Program-made: the position numbers and the translations under genes
Origin: CAYLLN01 sp033762315
GTDB taxonomy: Bacteria; Planctomycetota; Planctomycetia; Pirellulales; Pirellulaceae
Length of the DNA: 64,000 nt
Direction: 5' to 3'
NCBI GenBank assembly: GCA_033762315.1
Contig: JANRLS010000079.1
Coordinates: forward strand, 12,621 to 76,620
Shown: one piece after another, positions 1 to 9,500 of the stretch
Position numbering within the stretch: position 1 is the stretch's first letter
How the letters are laid out: each line of letters starts with the position of its first letter
The notes under the pieces: model-generated
Database searches by the model: none
What the model was told of the DNA's origin: nothing
The model's input: the letters and a program-made list of their open reading frames with translations, nothing else

Positions 1-331
1 CTGCCCCCTTACTACTGGGCCCCCTTCGTCTTGAGCGGTGACTGGCGCTAGGTCGATGAGCGGGAAACGGCAACCATGCCGAGGAGTTCCCCGCGCGAGC
101 CACCTGGCGTGAAGGAGCTTGGTCGTCGTCGGATTCGCCCGCGGGGCGGAAAAAAAACTTCCCGAAATTTTGCCGGGGACGGAGATTTTTTGGGAACCTT
201 TTGGGGGTCCAAAGCGTTCTATACAAATGGACGAATATGCAGTATTGTTTGGCACGGGCATTCAGTCGGCGATGTTTGGCAATTTGGTGGGCGGTGAAGC
301 GTTGTGAGTCCCCTCTGGCGAGGAGTTTTAA

Positions 332-534
332 TACCAGGTTTCCAGAAACCCCCGTGTGTGGCCCTGGTGGAAACTGACGGCGGCGGCAAAGTGCGATTTT
401 CGGGCGGATTTTGCGGGTTCGCGGCCGGGCAGGTTTCCACGGGGGTCGAAAGGGTGGAAACCAAGGTTAAGTGGAGGCTGAATAAGGACTTAGGTCACAA
501 AATGGGGAGAAAAGGAGGGTGACGAGTGGAAACC
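332..534 (+). repeat. Element E1, copy A: spaced GGTTTCCA / TGGAAACC array
   Basis: A 22-nt block (332-353, beginning TACCAGGTTTCCAG and ending in a C-run) is identical to one at 33685-33706. GGTTTCCA occurs at 337 and 432; its reverse complement TGGAAAC(C/T) occurs at 368, 455 and 527. The pairs 337/368 and 432/455 can form hairpins. Offsets are 31, 23 and 72 nt, exactly as in copy B, although the filler sequence differs. An 8-mer like this is expected only about twice per 64 kb counting both strands, so the clustering is not chance. Function unknown: structured RNA or array of protein-binding sites. Confidence 0.75.
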
Positions 535-653
535 TTTCGGGGAGTGAGTGGTGAGTAGGTGAGCGGTAGGTGAGATTGGTCATTGGTGCTTTGTCATTGG
601 TCATTCCCTTGGTTGGGGGCCGACCTCGCGGGGCGCGGCACGCTCGTCCAGCG

Positions 654-785
654 GCTTATGGGAAGTCTTGTAACTATAGTAAACCGCCGGCCATTGCCGG
701 GGCGAATAAGCGGGCAAGTGTTTGAGCGGCTCGTAGTTAGAAATCACTCGCTAACGTACGACCCTCCGCGCGGACAATAAGCGGC
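654..785 (+). repeat. Element E2, copy A: ACTATAGT block
   Basis: The blocks in order are GCTTATGGGA (654), GTAACTATAGTAA (670-682, with a palindromic ACTATAGT core), GCAAGTGTTTG followed by a GC-rich tail (714-733) and CAATAAGCGGC (775-785). The same blocks in the same order lie at 60409-60549. The offset from the ACTATAGT block to GCAAGTG is 44 nt in both copies; the next offset is 61 versus 59 nt. The intervening sequence is only weakly similar. An inverted repeat GTTAG/CTAAC lies at about 736-755. I do not recognise the element. Confidence 0.7.
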
Positions 786-981
786 GGGCGACCAGGAACC
801 AGGAACAAGTTTGTTCCCGGCTAGTCGCAGGAGTAGTCGGCTATTCGCGGGCCACCTAGCGGGACCCGCGTCTCCCTCTCCCAGTCGCCGCGCGGCCACG
901 CTACAACAAGGTGCTTAGTCAGGCCAGCAACGGGAGAGGCCTGGCGACGTGCTCACGGCAACCTGTGCGGGAAACCTCTCC

Positions 982-2175
982 ATGACTACCAACGGATCGC
1001 TCAATCGGAAGCTGCGGATGGCCCTCGTCGGCGGGGGGCAAGGGGCGTTTATCGGCCGCGTTCATGCCACGGCGGCGGTGCTCGACAACCGGGCCGCTTT
1101 GGTCGCGGGTTGCCTGTCGAGCAGTCCGGAAAAGGCCAAGGCGTCGGCACCCGATTACGACATCCCGGCCGAGCGGGCTTATGCGTCGATCGGCGAGCTG
1201 GTGCAAAAAGAGAAAGCCCTGCCGGCCGATCAGCGGATCGATTTCGTGAGCGTGGCCACGCCGAACCACACCCACTTCGAGATCGCCAAGACGGCGGCCG
1301 AGGCGGGCTTCAACGTGATCTGCGATAAGCCGCTGACATTCGACCTCGCCCAGGCGGAGGCGCTCGCCGCCACGGTCGAGAAAACCGGCGTGGTGTTTGC
1401 GGTCACGCACAACTACACGGGCTATCCGCTGGTGCGGCAAGCGCGGGAGATGATTCTGGCGGGGGAGTTGGGAGAGATCAACGCGATTCGCTCGTTCTAC
1501 ATTCAAGGCTGGCTGCGGACGCGGCTCGAAACCGGCGACCAGAAGCAGGCCGCCTGGCGGACCGATCCAAAACGGAGCGGCGCGGCGGGGTGCTTCGGGG
1601 ACATCGCCACGCACGCCTATAACCTGGCCCGCTACATGACGGGGCTCTTGCCGGCCGAGATCAGTTGCCACCTCAAATCGTTCGAGGCGGGGCGCCAGCT
1701 CGACGACTACGGCACCGCCATCATCAAGTTCCAAAATGGCGCGCTGGGCACGGTGACGGCGTCGCAAATCAGCCACGGCCGCGAGAACGACCTGTTCATT
1801 GAAATCGACGGCACGAAGGGGGCGATTCAGTGGCGGCAGGAAGAGCCAAACACGCTAATTCTGCGGAAGAACGGCCAGCCGCACCAGATTTATACGCGCG
1901 GCGGCGGGCCCTATTTGGGTCAGGCCGCCGCCGCCGCCAGCCGGTTGCCGCCGGGGCATCCGGAGGCGTTTTTCGAGGCGTTCGCGAACGTTTATCGGGC
2001 CGCTTACGACGCCATGATTTTGCGGGCCGAGGGGAAGAAATTCGAGCCGGTGAACACGGTTTATCCGAACGTGAACGACGGCGTCGAAGGGATGTATTTC
2101 ATTCAGCAATCGGTGGCCAGCAGCCAGCAAAATGGGGCCTGGCTGCCGCTCGCGCACGGGCGAGCGAGGAAGTAG
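982..2175 (+). CDS. Gfo/Idh/MocA family oxidoreductase
   Basis: This 397-residue protein is an NAD(P)-dependent oxidoreductase probably acting on a sugar or inositol-type substrate. The N-terminal Rossmann fold is marked by VGGGQGAFIGRVH at about residues 16-28, the family KP motif by CDKPL near residue 115, and the C-terminal substrate domain by DIATHAYNLARYM near 210, whose His is the usual catalytic position. Length is normal for the family. I start at ATG 982 because the glycine motif then sits at the usual distance; an in-frame ATG at 949 would add eleven residues. No clear Shine-Dalgarno is visible. A hairpin with a T-run follows at 2303. Such enzymes are strongly expanded in planctomycetes, so the exact substrate cannot be given. 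Confidence 0.93.
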   Translation: MTTNGSLNRKLRMALVGGGQGAFIGRVHATAAVLDNRAALVAGCLSSSPEKAKASAPDYDIPAERAYASIGELVQKEKALPADQRIDFVSVATPNHTHFEIAKTAAEAGFNVICDKPLTFDLAQAEALAATVEKTGVVFAVTHNYTGYPLVRQAREMILAGELGEINAIRSFYIQGWLRTRLETGDQKQAAWRTDPKRSGAAGCFGDIATHAYNLARYMTGLLPAEISCHLKSFEAGRQLDDYGTAIIKFQNGALGTVTASQISHGRENDLFIEIDGTKGAIQWRQEEPNTLILRKNGQPHQIYTRGGGPYLGQAAAAASRLPPGHPEAFFEAFANVYRAAYDAMILRAEGKKFEPVNTVYPNVNDGVEGMYFIQQSVASSQQNGAWLPLAHGRARK

Positions 2176-2190
2176 GTAGTCCGCGGTCAG

Positions 2191-2296
2191 TTCGAAAACT
2201 TCGGGTGCCACGCCCAGGGCACGTGGGCGTGTCGGGGCGAAAGAACGGTACGCTCACGCCAGCGTGGGACGTGGCACCCAACCCGAAAACTTTGGT
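2191..2296. repeat. Dispersed palindromic intergenic repeat (CACGCCAGCGTGGG type)
   Basis: An inverted repeat of about 20 nt (CGAAAACTTCGGGTGCCACG and its near complement) brackets a GC-rich palindrome with the core CACGCCAGCGTGGG. A related copy in opposite orientation lies at 43057-43113. Both are strictly intergenic. This looks like a REP-like dispersed repeat rather than a regulatory site of the flanking genes. Confidence 0.6.
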
Positions 2297-2302
2297 TGGA
2301 CG

Positions 2303-2320
2303 ACGCCCTGGGGCGTTTTT
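2303..2320 (+). terminator. Rho-independent terminator after the oxidoreductase gene
   Basis: ACGCC (2303-2307) and GGCGT (2312-2316) form a short GC-rich stem around CCTGG-type loop bases, followed directly by a T-run to 2320. It lies about 130 nt after the oxidoreductase stop and 60 nt before the next start, so it should separate the two transcripts. Confidence 0.6.
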
Positions 2321-2378
2321 CGCCGGCCGATTATCGGGGATAATTTCAGTTCCGCAACAGCTCGCTCAGGAAGTTCGC

Positions 2379-3071
2379 ATGTCGGCCGATCCCTCCGCGC
2401 TTGATCCGTATCGCAGCCCGACGCTGCCCGATGCCCCGTATGCCGCAACGGGGGGCTCGCGGCGGCCGGGCTGGCTGACGGCGCTGTGCGTGGTGTGCAT
2501 CGTGCTCGGGGCGCTGGGAGTGACCAGCGGCCTGTTCGGCGTCGCGGGGGCGGCGCTCGGCGAGACGCTGCAAAAGGCGATGAGCCCGAAGAATCCCCCC
2601 GGCGCGACCGACGAAATGCAGCAACTGAGCCAGCAGTTTCAGGACCAGATGAACGACGTGCAGCAGCGGTTTTTCGCGGGCATTTTGGGGGCCGCGATCG
2701 CCCGCATTTTCGTGGCGGGGTTTCTGCTGTTTGGCGGGCTGCAAGGGCTGGGGCTCAAGGAGCGCGGCCGGAAAATGCTGCTGGCGGCGTGCCTCGCGGC
2801 GATCGTGTTCGAGCTTGGCCACATGATTTTGCAGACGCTGGTGAACATGGAAATGATGAACGCCTTTAACACGTTTCTCGAGGGGCTGAGCCAGTCGCTG
2901 GCCAGTTCGCCCGGCCGGGCAGGGGTCGAAACGATGCTGGGAATCATGCGCGGGGCGATGGTGTTTGGCATGGTGCTGCAATACTTGCTGGTGCTGGGCA
3001 AGCTGGTGGTTTATGGGTGGGGTTCGCTCTATCTCAGGCGGCCGAACGTGCGGGCCGTATTCGCCCCTTGA
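2379..3071 (+). CDS. Hypothetical polytopic membrane protein
   Basis: This 230-residue protein opens with a Pro/Asp-rich segment (SALDPYRSPTLPDAP) of the kind seen in many planctomycete membrane proteins. It has a hydrophobic segment at about 33-58 (ALCVVCIVLGALG), a Gln-rich hydrophilic stretch (QQLSQQFQDQMNDVQQRF), then three further hydrophobic segments to the C-terminus, so four transmembrane helices are likely. The open frame extends upstream to 1830 but that part overlaps the oxidoreductase gene; ATG 2379 is the first start after it. CoaD follows after 12 nt and may be co-transcribed. No family is recognised. Confidence 0.75.
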   Translation: MSADPSALDPYRSPTLPDAPYAATGGSRRPGWLTALCVVCIVLGALGVTSGLFGVAGAALGETLQKAMSPKNPPGATDEMQQLSQQFQDQMNDVQQRFFAGILGAAIARIFVAGFLLFGGLQGLGLKERGRKMLLAACLAAIVFELGHMILQTLVNMEMMNAFNTFLEGLSQSLASSPGRAGVETMLGIMRGAMVFGMVLQYLLVLGKLVVYGWGSLYLRRPNVRAVFAP

Positions 3072-3083
3072 CGAGGCGCTTCG

Positions 3084-3590
3084 ATGACTCACTCCGACTC
3101 GCGCATCGCCGTCTATACCGGTTCGTTCGATCCGCTCACGCTGGGGCATCTCAACGTGATCGAGCGGGCCGCCCGGCTGGTCGATACGCTCATCGTCGGC
3201 ATTGGCATCAACACCGAGAAGGCGGCGCTCTTTTCGCCGGCCGAGCGGGCCGAGCTGCTGGCGGCATCGACGGCTCATTTGACGAACATCGACATCCGCC
3301 CGTTCTCAAACCTGGCGGTCGAGTTCGTCCGCCAGTGCGGAGCGCGGGTGATGATTCGGGGCGTCCGCCCGCTGACCGATCTGGCGGGCGAGTTCACGAT
3401 GATGATGGCCAACAAGCACCTCGACGCGGGAATCGAAACGGTGTTCCTCATGGCGGACGAGGAATTCGCCCACGTCAGCAGCTCGCTGATCAAGCAAATC
3501 ACGCCGCTGGCCGGCGACGAAATGCTGCGGCGATTCGTCCCCGCCGCCATCATTCCCGCCTTGCGGGCCAAGATTCGCCGGCAAGATTGA
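3084..3590 (+). CDS. coaD: Phosphopantetheine adenylyltransferase
   Basis: CoaD transfers AMP from ATP to 4'-phosphopantetheine, the penultimate step of coenzyme A synthesis, in the cytoplasm. The 168 residues match the usual size. The nucleotidyltransferase motif GSFDPLTLGH lies near the N-terminus, the substrate-binding segment MIRGVRPLTD near the middle, and SSSLIKQI near the C-terminus corresponds to the conserved SSS(L/ T)(V/I)K motif. It starts 12 nt after the preceding membrane-protein gene on the same strand, and ends nine nucleotides before the stop of the convergent glycerophosphodiesterase gene. Confidence 0.96.
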   Translation: MTHSDSRIAVYTGSFDPLTLGHLNVIERAARLVDTLIVGIGINTEKAALFSPAERAELLAASTAHLTNIDIRPFSNLAVEFVRQCGARVMIRGVRPLTDLAGEFTMMMANKHLDAGIETVFLMADEEFAHVSSSLIKQITPLAGDEMLRRFVPAAIIPALRAKIRRQD

Positions 3591-3598
3591 ACGGCCAG

Positions 3599-5533
3599 TT
3601 ACGGCTCGATTCCCAGCCAAATCCGCGACGACAGCACGAGCCGCTCGGCACTCGAGAGGGCTTGCCAGTCGCCGCGAACCCGAATCGCGAGGTCCGGGTC
3701 GCTCGTCATGAGATTATCGACGCCGCGCTGCAAAAAGCGCGACATTTGCCGCGGGTCGTTGACCGTCCAGACATGCACTTCGCGCCCTTGCCGCTGGGCC
3801 CGCGCGAGCAGATCGTCGCTCAGAAAATCGGCCCGCACGCTGAGCGCATCCACGTCGAGCCGCGAAAGGTCTCCCACGGCCTGCGCCACGATCAGCCCCG
3901 TGCGCTGCCGCGGATTGAGGCGGCGGGCTTCGCGGCAATCGGCGAGGTGAAACGAAGTGATGAGACACTGATCGGCGAAGTCCGCATCGCGCACAACCGC
4001 CGTGACGGCGGCGGCGAGAGTCCGGTCGGTGGCGGTCGATTTCAGCTCGATATTGAGCCGCAGTTCGCCCCGGCAGAGGTCGATCGCCTCGGCGAGCGTG
4101 GGCACGCGCTCGCCCGTGAATTGCGAGCCGAACCAGCGGCCGACATCGAGCTGCTTGAGCTGAGCCAGCGAAACCTGATCGATCCGCCGCGAGTCGCTGG
4201 CGACGCGCCGCAGGTCGCGGTCGTGCAGCAGCACCACCACGCCGTCGGAGGTTTGTCGGGCATCGATCTCGGCATAGTCCGCGCCGCTGGCGATGGCGGC
4301 GCGCAGCGCGGCGAGGGTGTTTTCCGGCGCGGCGCGGGCGTGTCCGCGGTGGGCCGTGATTCCCACCGGCCGGGGCTCGGGGACGAGCCACGGAAGTTCG
4401 ATCCAAATGATGAGCGGCAAGAGCACGACGCCGGCGAGCAGCGTGCCGACGATGCGTCTCGGCCACGGTCCGGCGGCGGCGGGTTCCTCGGCAGGAGCGG
4501 GAGTTGGCGGCGGTCCGCACTGCTGGCGGGCGGCCAGATAGAGCCGGCGCGTCAGCAGGGCGAGGCCGATCATGAGGACGAGCGAACTGGTGGCCAGAAG
4601 GAGCGCTTGCCCGGCGAGCAACATGGCGATCAGCCAGACCGGCGTCGTTTCGCCCCAGTCGAGCAGCAGCGCGGCCAACCAGCGATAGGCGGCCGTCACG
4701 CCGGTGGCCGCCGCGAACCAAATGGCCAGCCAGCCGCCGAGAATGAGGAGGATTCGCCAGAAGGTTCCGCGAGTCAGCTCGCGACTGGTGCGGCAGGCGG
4801 CGCGCACCGATTGCCCCTCGAACAGAACCACGGGGAGCGCGAGCGACCAGCGGACCTGCAGCCAGGTCGAGAGGATGGTGCCCACCGCGGCGAGGACCGT
4901 GCCGATGCCGACGGCCAGCCAGAATTCCGGAGGCCGCTTTTGCCAGTAGAAATAGATGTCGTACCTCGTCAGCAGCAGTTGCCAGGTGAATGCCGCCGCG
5001 ATGGCCAGCGGGATCGCCCCCGCGGCGAGCACGACCAATTGCAGCGCAGCGAAGCGGGTCACGCGCCAAACACCGAGCAGCAGCCGGCTGGCCGCTGGGC
5101 GCGAAGCGCCATCCCAGGCGGCCAGGGCCATGATCGCCGCTTGCTCGATGAGGAACACGCTGAGCCACAACAGCGCGAGGAGCGCCGCCGCCGCCAGCCC
5201 GAGCGGCGAAAGCACGGCGTCGAGCAGTTCGCGATTGCTGACCGCTACCCGCCCCGACCGAGACAGGAGCAGCGCCAACACGAGCGCCGCGGCCGGGGCG
5301 ACGAGCCAAGCCTCGACGAACTTGGCCCCCAATTGAAACAACACCAGCCGCTTCCACGCCGCGCGGAAGTCGTCCGCCGCGCGGCGGCAAAGCTCCAAGA
5401 CCGTCGCGGATTCGGTGCCGCGATCGACAGCCAGGGGATTGCTTTCGAGGTCAGTGTCGGACGGTCTAATGCTTGTGTTCCGCGCCGGCCGGGGTGAATT
5501 CGACGGTGAAGGGCTTGCCGTTGATCGTGACAT
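3599..5533 (-). CDS. Membrane-anchored glycerophosphodiester phosphodiesterase
   Basis: The C-terminal part (about residues 388-630) is a GDPD domain that hydrolyses glycerophosphodiesters to glycerol-3-phosphate and an alcohol. ITAHRGHARAAPENT carries the first catalytic His and Arg, GADYAEIDARQTSDG the metal-binding Glu/Asp, and VVLLHDRDL the second His. The N-terminal part (about 60-370) is a multi-helix membrane domain of the glycerophosphoryldiester phosphodiesterase membrane type, so the active site should face outward or the periplasm. The start is uncertain: ATG 5533 is the only ATG before the membrane domain, but it overlaps the upstream lipoprotein gene by 68 nt. An alternative start codon just after 5466 is possible. 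Confidence 0.88.
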   Translation of the reverse strand: MSRSTASPSPSNSPRPARNTSIRPSDTDLESNPLAVDRGTESATVLELCRRAADDFRAAWKRLVLFQLGAKFVEAWLVAPAAALVLALLLSRSGRVAVSNRELLDAVLSPLGLAAAALLALLWLSVFLIEQAAIMALAAWDGASRPAASRLLLGVWRVTRFAALQLVVLAAGAIPLAIAAAFTWQLLLTRYDIYFYWQKRPPEFWLAVGIGTVLAAVGTILSTWLQVRWSLALPVVLFEGQSVRAACRTSRELTRGTFWRILLILGGWLAIWFAAATGVTAAYRWLAALLLDWGETTPVWLIAMLLAGQALLLATSSLVLMIGLALLTRRLYLAARQQCGPPPTPAPAEEPAAAGPWPRRIVGTLLAGVVLLPLIIWIELPWLVPEPRPVGITAHRGHARAAPENTLAALRAAIASGADYAEIDARQTSDGVVVLLHDRDLRRVASDSRRIDQVSLAQLKQLDVGRWFGSQFTGERVPTLAEAIDLCRGELRLNIELKSTATDRTLAAAVTAVVRDADFADQCLITSFHLADCREARRLNPRQRTGLIVAQAVGDLSRLDVDALSVRADFLSDDLLARAQRQGREVHVWTVNDPRQMSRFLQRGVDNLMTSDPDLAIRVRGDWQALSSAERLVLSSRIWLGIEP

Positions 5534-5999
5534 CCACCTTCGCGGTCACTTTTTCGCTGAGCGATTCGAGGACGCCGAGCAGTTGCTTGTCCACGATTTC
5601 GAACTTGGCCGAGAGGGGCATATCGGGAGTGCGATCGACGGCGAGCAGCTCGAAGGAGCTTTCCTTGTCCCCGACTTTGGTTGCGATCACGAGTTTCTCC
5701 GCCGGAATCGGCACGGTGTCCTTCATCGCGGCATCGAGGACATAGACCGTGACCTTGCCGTCGTCGGTATGGGTCCATTCGAGGTGATAGTCCTCCTTGC
5801 CGACAACCAGCACGTGCCCGCCGTGCGGGGCGGCGGCATGGCTGTGGTCGTGGTCGTGCCCGTGGTCATGGCCATGCTCGTGGCCGTGGTCATGTTCGCC
5901 TTCGGGCGGCTTGTTAGAAGTCGAGCTTGTGCAGCCGTAGGCGAACAAGGCCGTGGCAACTAGTAGCAAAGTCTGCGCGAAGTGCTTAGTCAGTGACAT
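5466..5999 (-). CDS. Histidine-rich metal-binding lipoprotein
   Basis: This 177-residue predicted lipoprotein has a signal peptide (SLTKHFAQTLLLVATALFA) ending in a lipobox-like AYGC at about residues 19-22. Directly after it comes a His/Asp/Glu/Gly tract (HDHGHEHGHDHGHDHDHSH) that should bind Zn, Cu, Ni or Co. The rest is a beta-rich domain of unknown family with no Cys. The start at 5999 is chosen because it puts the signal peptide at the N-terminus; the frame is open further upstream. It overlaps the end of the upstream membrane-protein gene by 14 nt and the next gene's likely start by up to 68 nt, suggesting an operon. A role in metal buffering or delivery at the cell surface is an inference. 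Confidence 0.82.
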   Translation of the reverse strand: MSLTKHFAQTLLLVATALFAYGCTSSTSNKPPEGEHDHGHEHGHDHGHDHDHSHAAAPHGGHVLVVGKEDYHLEWTHTDDGKVTVYVLDAAMKDTVPIPAEKLVIATKVGDKESSFELLAVDRTPDMPLSAKFEIVDKQLLGVLESLSEKVTAKVDVTINGKPFTVEFTPAGAEHKH

Positions 6000-6384
6000 G
6001 GATTTGATCGAGGAAGGAGAAATGTGCTGAATTATCGACATTGCTCGGCTGCCGGTTGGGGGCCAGCGCACCGCTTTCCCGCATAGACAGGGCGGATCGA
6101 CGCAGGTAGTTAACGCAACCTTGCCGCCGCCCAATTTCGCGCGACTGGAGAATCCCCAGCGACAGTAGCGAAAGGAGAACCGTCAACATCGTTCCAAATA
6201 CCAGCACCCGCTTGCCGAACTCCGGCGCCCAGCTATAGGAATAACCCAAACCAAGGGTACCCGCCAGAAACACGATCCCGATGGCCAGCGTGGTATTCCC
6301 ATAAAGTAGCGCAAAAAAAGTTGAGCGCAAGCAAATATCCAGCAGGAACAAAAAGACGATCGCTCCCTGCAAACGAGGATGCAT
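5986..6384 (-). CDS. Small hypothetical membrane protein
   Basis: This 132-residue protein has three hydrophobic segments (about 8-28, 30-48 and 60-80) followed by an Arg-rich, hydrophilic C-terminal tail with two Cys. I recognise no family. It is likely the first gene of a minus-strand operon with the His-rich lipoprotein, whose start it overlaps. The low-complexity C-terminal third overlaps the leader of the next gene, so the protein could in reality be shorter or differently framed. Confidence 0.5.
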   Translation of the reverse strand: MHPRLQGAIVFLFLLDICLRSTFFALLYGNTTLAIGIVFLAGTLGLGYSYSWAPEFGKRVLVFGTMLTVLLSLLSLGILQSREIGRRQGCVNYLRRSALSMRESGALAPNRQPSNVDNSAHFSFLDQIHVTD

Positions 6385-6523
6385 TGCGCGATTCCGACGG
6401 AATAGCTCCCTAGGCGAGCGCCACGCCTGCTATTAGGTCACGAATCGAGGGCAAATGCAATGTAGGTAGCGGACCGACGGCTGCGAAGCAGGCCGGACGT
6501 CTGCCTCACGGGAGAAGCAGTGG

Positions 6524-9500
6524 CTACTTGGGAGCGGTACCGAGTGGCCTGCGGGTGAGGGTGCCGCCGGCCGACTTGGGCTTTTGCAGATAGGCGAAGA
6601 GATCGGCGATTTCTTCGTGCGTCAGCGTGTCCAAGAGGCCATTGGGCATCGCCGAGAGCTTGCTCAGCTTCTCTTGTTCGATGTCGCCCGGCGCGAGGAT
6701 CACCTTCTCGCCGGTCGATTGCATGATGACCACTTCCCCCGCCGCGCCAGGCACCAGCAGGCCTGTCAGCGTTTGGCCGTTTTTCGTAAGGACCGTTTTC
6801 GAGGCATATTGCGACGAAATCACGTGCGACGGAAACATAATCGACTCCAGCAACTCCTTTTTCGTGAAGCGGCTGGCGACGGTGGTCAGGTCGGGGCCAA
6901 AGCTCTCGCCGTTGTTCTCGAAGCGGTGGCACTTGGCGCATTGGGCCTTGAAGAACACATCGGAGCCGCGGCTCGATTGCCCCTTGGCTTCGTCGCTGGC
7001 GAGGTAGGTCGCCAACTCATCGAACGAATAGCGGGCGTTTTCGGCGACCACGGGCAACTTGGCTTCGAGCTGGTCGGGATGCTTTTCGGCAAACCACTTT
7101 TGCCACGCGGCCAATTGCTGCTCTTCGGGTTGCTCGGCATCGATTTCGACGCCGGTCCAGTAGTGCAGCAGGGCGAGCGCCGGCTCGGCGGAGACCTTCA
7201 GCTCGGGATCCTTGGCCCGCATCTTCAGGCCGAGCAAAATGACCTGCCGCAGCACCTCGGGCGATTCGGGTGCCTTTTCGACCTCCATCAGCTTGTTGCA
7301 CACCTGCCGGGCGGCGGCGGCATCGAGGCTGGGAAGGCTTTTGATGAGCAATTCCCAATTCGCACCTGCGGGTTGCTGGGCGAGGCCGAGCGTGGCGGCC
7401 TGGCGGCGCTCGGGCGATTCCTCCCAGATTTTGCGGAGGTAGTCCATCGAATCGGCATCGCCGCTGCGAGCGAGCACGGCAATCAGCCCTACTTGCAGCC
7501 GCTGGATCGAATCTCCCTGCAGGCCAACGAGCTTTTTGTCGAGGTCTTTGACGAGCGACAACGTGGCGGAATCGAGCACCTGGGGGAGCTTGTAAATCGC
7601 GCCCAACGCCGCGTTGGGCCACTTGTCTCCCTTGGCGAGGACGAGCTTCGCCTCTTCCTCGGTCAATTGCTTGCAAACATCGCGGGTCGCGTTGATGACG
7701 TAGCGGGCATAGCTGCCCCCCCCCTTGCGCAAGTTGGCTTCTTCGTAATAGGTGAGCAGCGCCAGCCGCTGCGGCACGGTCCAGCCGCTTTCGAGAAACC
7801 GCAGGTGCAGGGCGAGGTGCAGCTTGTCGATGTCGGCGGCGTCCGACTTGAGATAGGCGAGATAGCGATCGATGATCGACGACTCTTGCAGAAAGACGAG
7901 CAGCCGGGCGAGCTCGCGATTCATCAGCGGATCGCCCGCGGGAAATTCCTCGGCCAAAATGCGCTTGAGGCCGGGGATTTCGTCGGGCTTGATGTCGCCG
8001 CGGGTGATGGCCACCTGCATGACGCGGAGCATGTCGATGAAGTTTTTGTCGCTGACGAACTTGCCCATCGCGGTGCTGCATTGCTGGAGAACCGCCAGGG
8101 AGTTGTCGCGGCTAGGATCGCAAACGACGAGCGCCAGCCCCCCTTGAATGAGCACGCGATGATCGGTGGCGGCGAGCACTTTCTCGCGCCATTCCTCGAC
8201 CGGCATGCGCTCGAGCACGCGGCGGGCGGCCCAGGCTTCGTGGCGGTCGTCGGAAGCGAGCAGTTTGAGCAGCTTGTCGAGCGGCGGTGCCTGGTCGGCC
8301 CGGGCGAGCGCTTCGCAAGCCGCGCGGCGGACGAAACGGTCGCTGTCGTCGAGCAAGTCAATCAGCCGCTGGTGGGTGATTTCGCTGGCATGCAGACCCA
8401 TCAATTCGGCCGCTTTGGCCCGGACGAGTTCGTTTGGCTCGCGCGAGAGTTCGACGAGCAATTCGGACGAGGGCGGGGGGCCATACAGCTGCATCAGGTC
8501 GAGCGCTTGCAGGCGATAATGGGGGGGATTGGCGTGGCTTTTGGCGACGCCGCTGAGGCTGGGGTCCCAATTGGTTCCCATTTGCTTGCGGAGGGCGGCG
8601 ATGTTTTGCCGAGCGAAACTGGCCTGCAATTGCGGCTGGCGGATGACGGCCGAGAGGCCATTGCCGATGTCGCTGACTTCCTTCGGCACGAGGCCGTTCC
8701 AGGTGACGCGATAGATGCCGCCGCCGGTGCCGCGGCCGCCGGTGCAAAAATAGAGCCAACCATCTGGGCCCACATCGAGATCGGTGACGTTGAGCGGATT
8801 GCCTTCGAGAAAGACCTCGCTGGTGGCCGAGTAGCTCGCGCCGGTCTTTTTGGGGCGAATCGCCAGAATGCGGCCTTGCGACCAATCGGCGGTAAAAATG
8901 GTGCCGTGGTAGCGGGCGGGAAACATGAAGTGGTTATAAACCACCATGCCCGCCGGCGAGCCGCGTCCGGTTTCGATCAGGGCGGGGAGCGAATCGACGA
9001 AATAGTCGGGCCAGTTGGCCCAGCCGCTGCGCCAGCCAAATTCGCCGCCGGGAATGACGTGGCACACGCGCGTCGGGCGATACCAGGTCATCCCTTCGTC
9101 CGACTCCATGTCGGCATCATGAATGAAGAGCTCCCCTTCGCGATTGAAGGCGAGATCGTAGGGATTGCGGAGGCCGCCGGCGAAGAGTTGCACGCCGCTC
9201 CCTTCGGTGTCGGTACGGATGATCGTGCCGCCGGGGGCTTTGATGCCGGCCGCGTGTCCACCTGGGTCTTCATAGCGGGGCTGGAGCAAATCCCCTTCGT
9301 AAAAATCGCGGTGCGGGCTGCCAGAGTCGAAATTGCCTTCGATCGTGGCATGGTTGCCGAGGAGGACATAGATCAGGCCGTCGGGACCAAGGACGAGGCC
9401 ATGCGCGCCATGCTCCAGCACTTCGCAGCGAAAGCGAATCAGCGTGCGAACATCCTCCAGAATGCCGTCGCGGTCTTTATCAGACAGCCGATACAGCGCC

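Larger units (their letters stand above)
1..981. other. Non-coding island A upstream of the Gfo/Idh gene
   Basis: I see no convincing gene in this stretch: the short open frames have unlike composition and no ribosome binding site or recognisable motif. It is locally richer in A and T than the flanking coding DNA around 165-260. It contains two repeat elements shared with the distant islands B and C (described separately at 332-534 and 654-785). The rest, including 791-981 directly before the oxidoreductase gene, shows only short palindromic stretches. It probably also carries the promoter of the downstream gene, but no good -35/-10 pair stands out. Confidence 0.6.

Noticed and set aside
3017..5497. 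Long open frame (826 codons) on the plus strand
   Set aside because: It crosses CoaD in another frame and is antisense to the glycerophosphodiesterase; composition is shadow-like.
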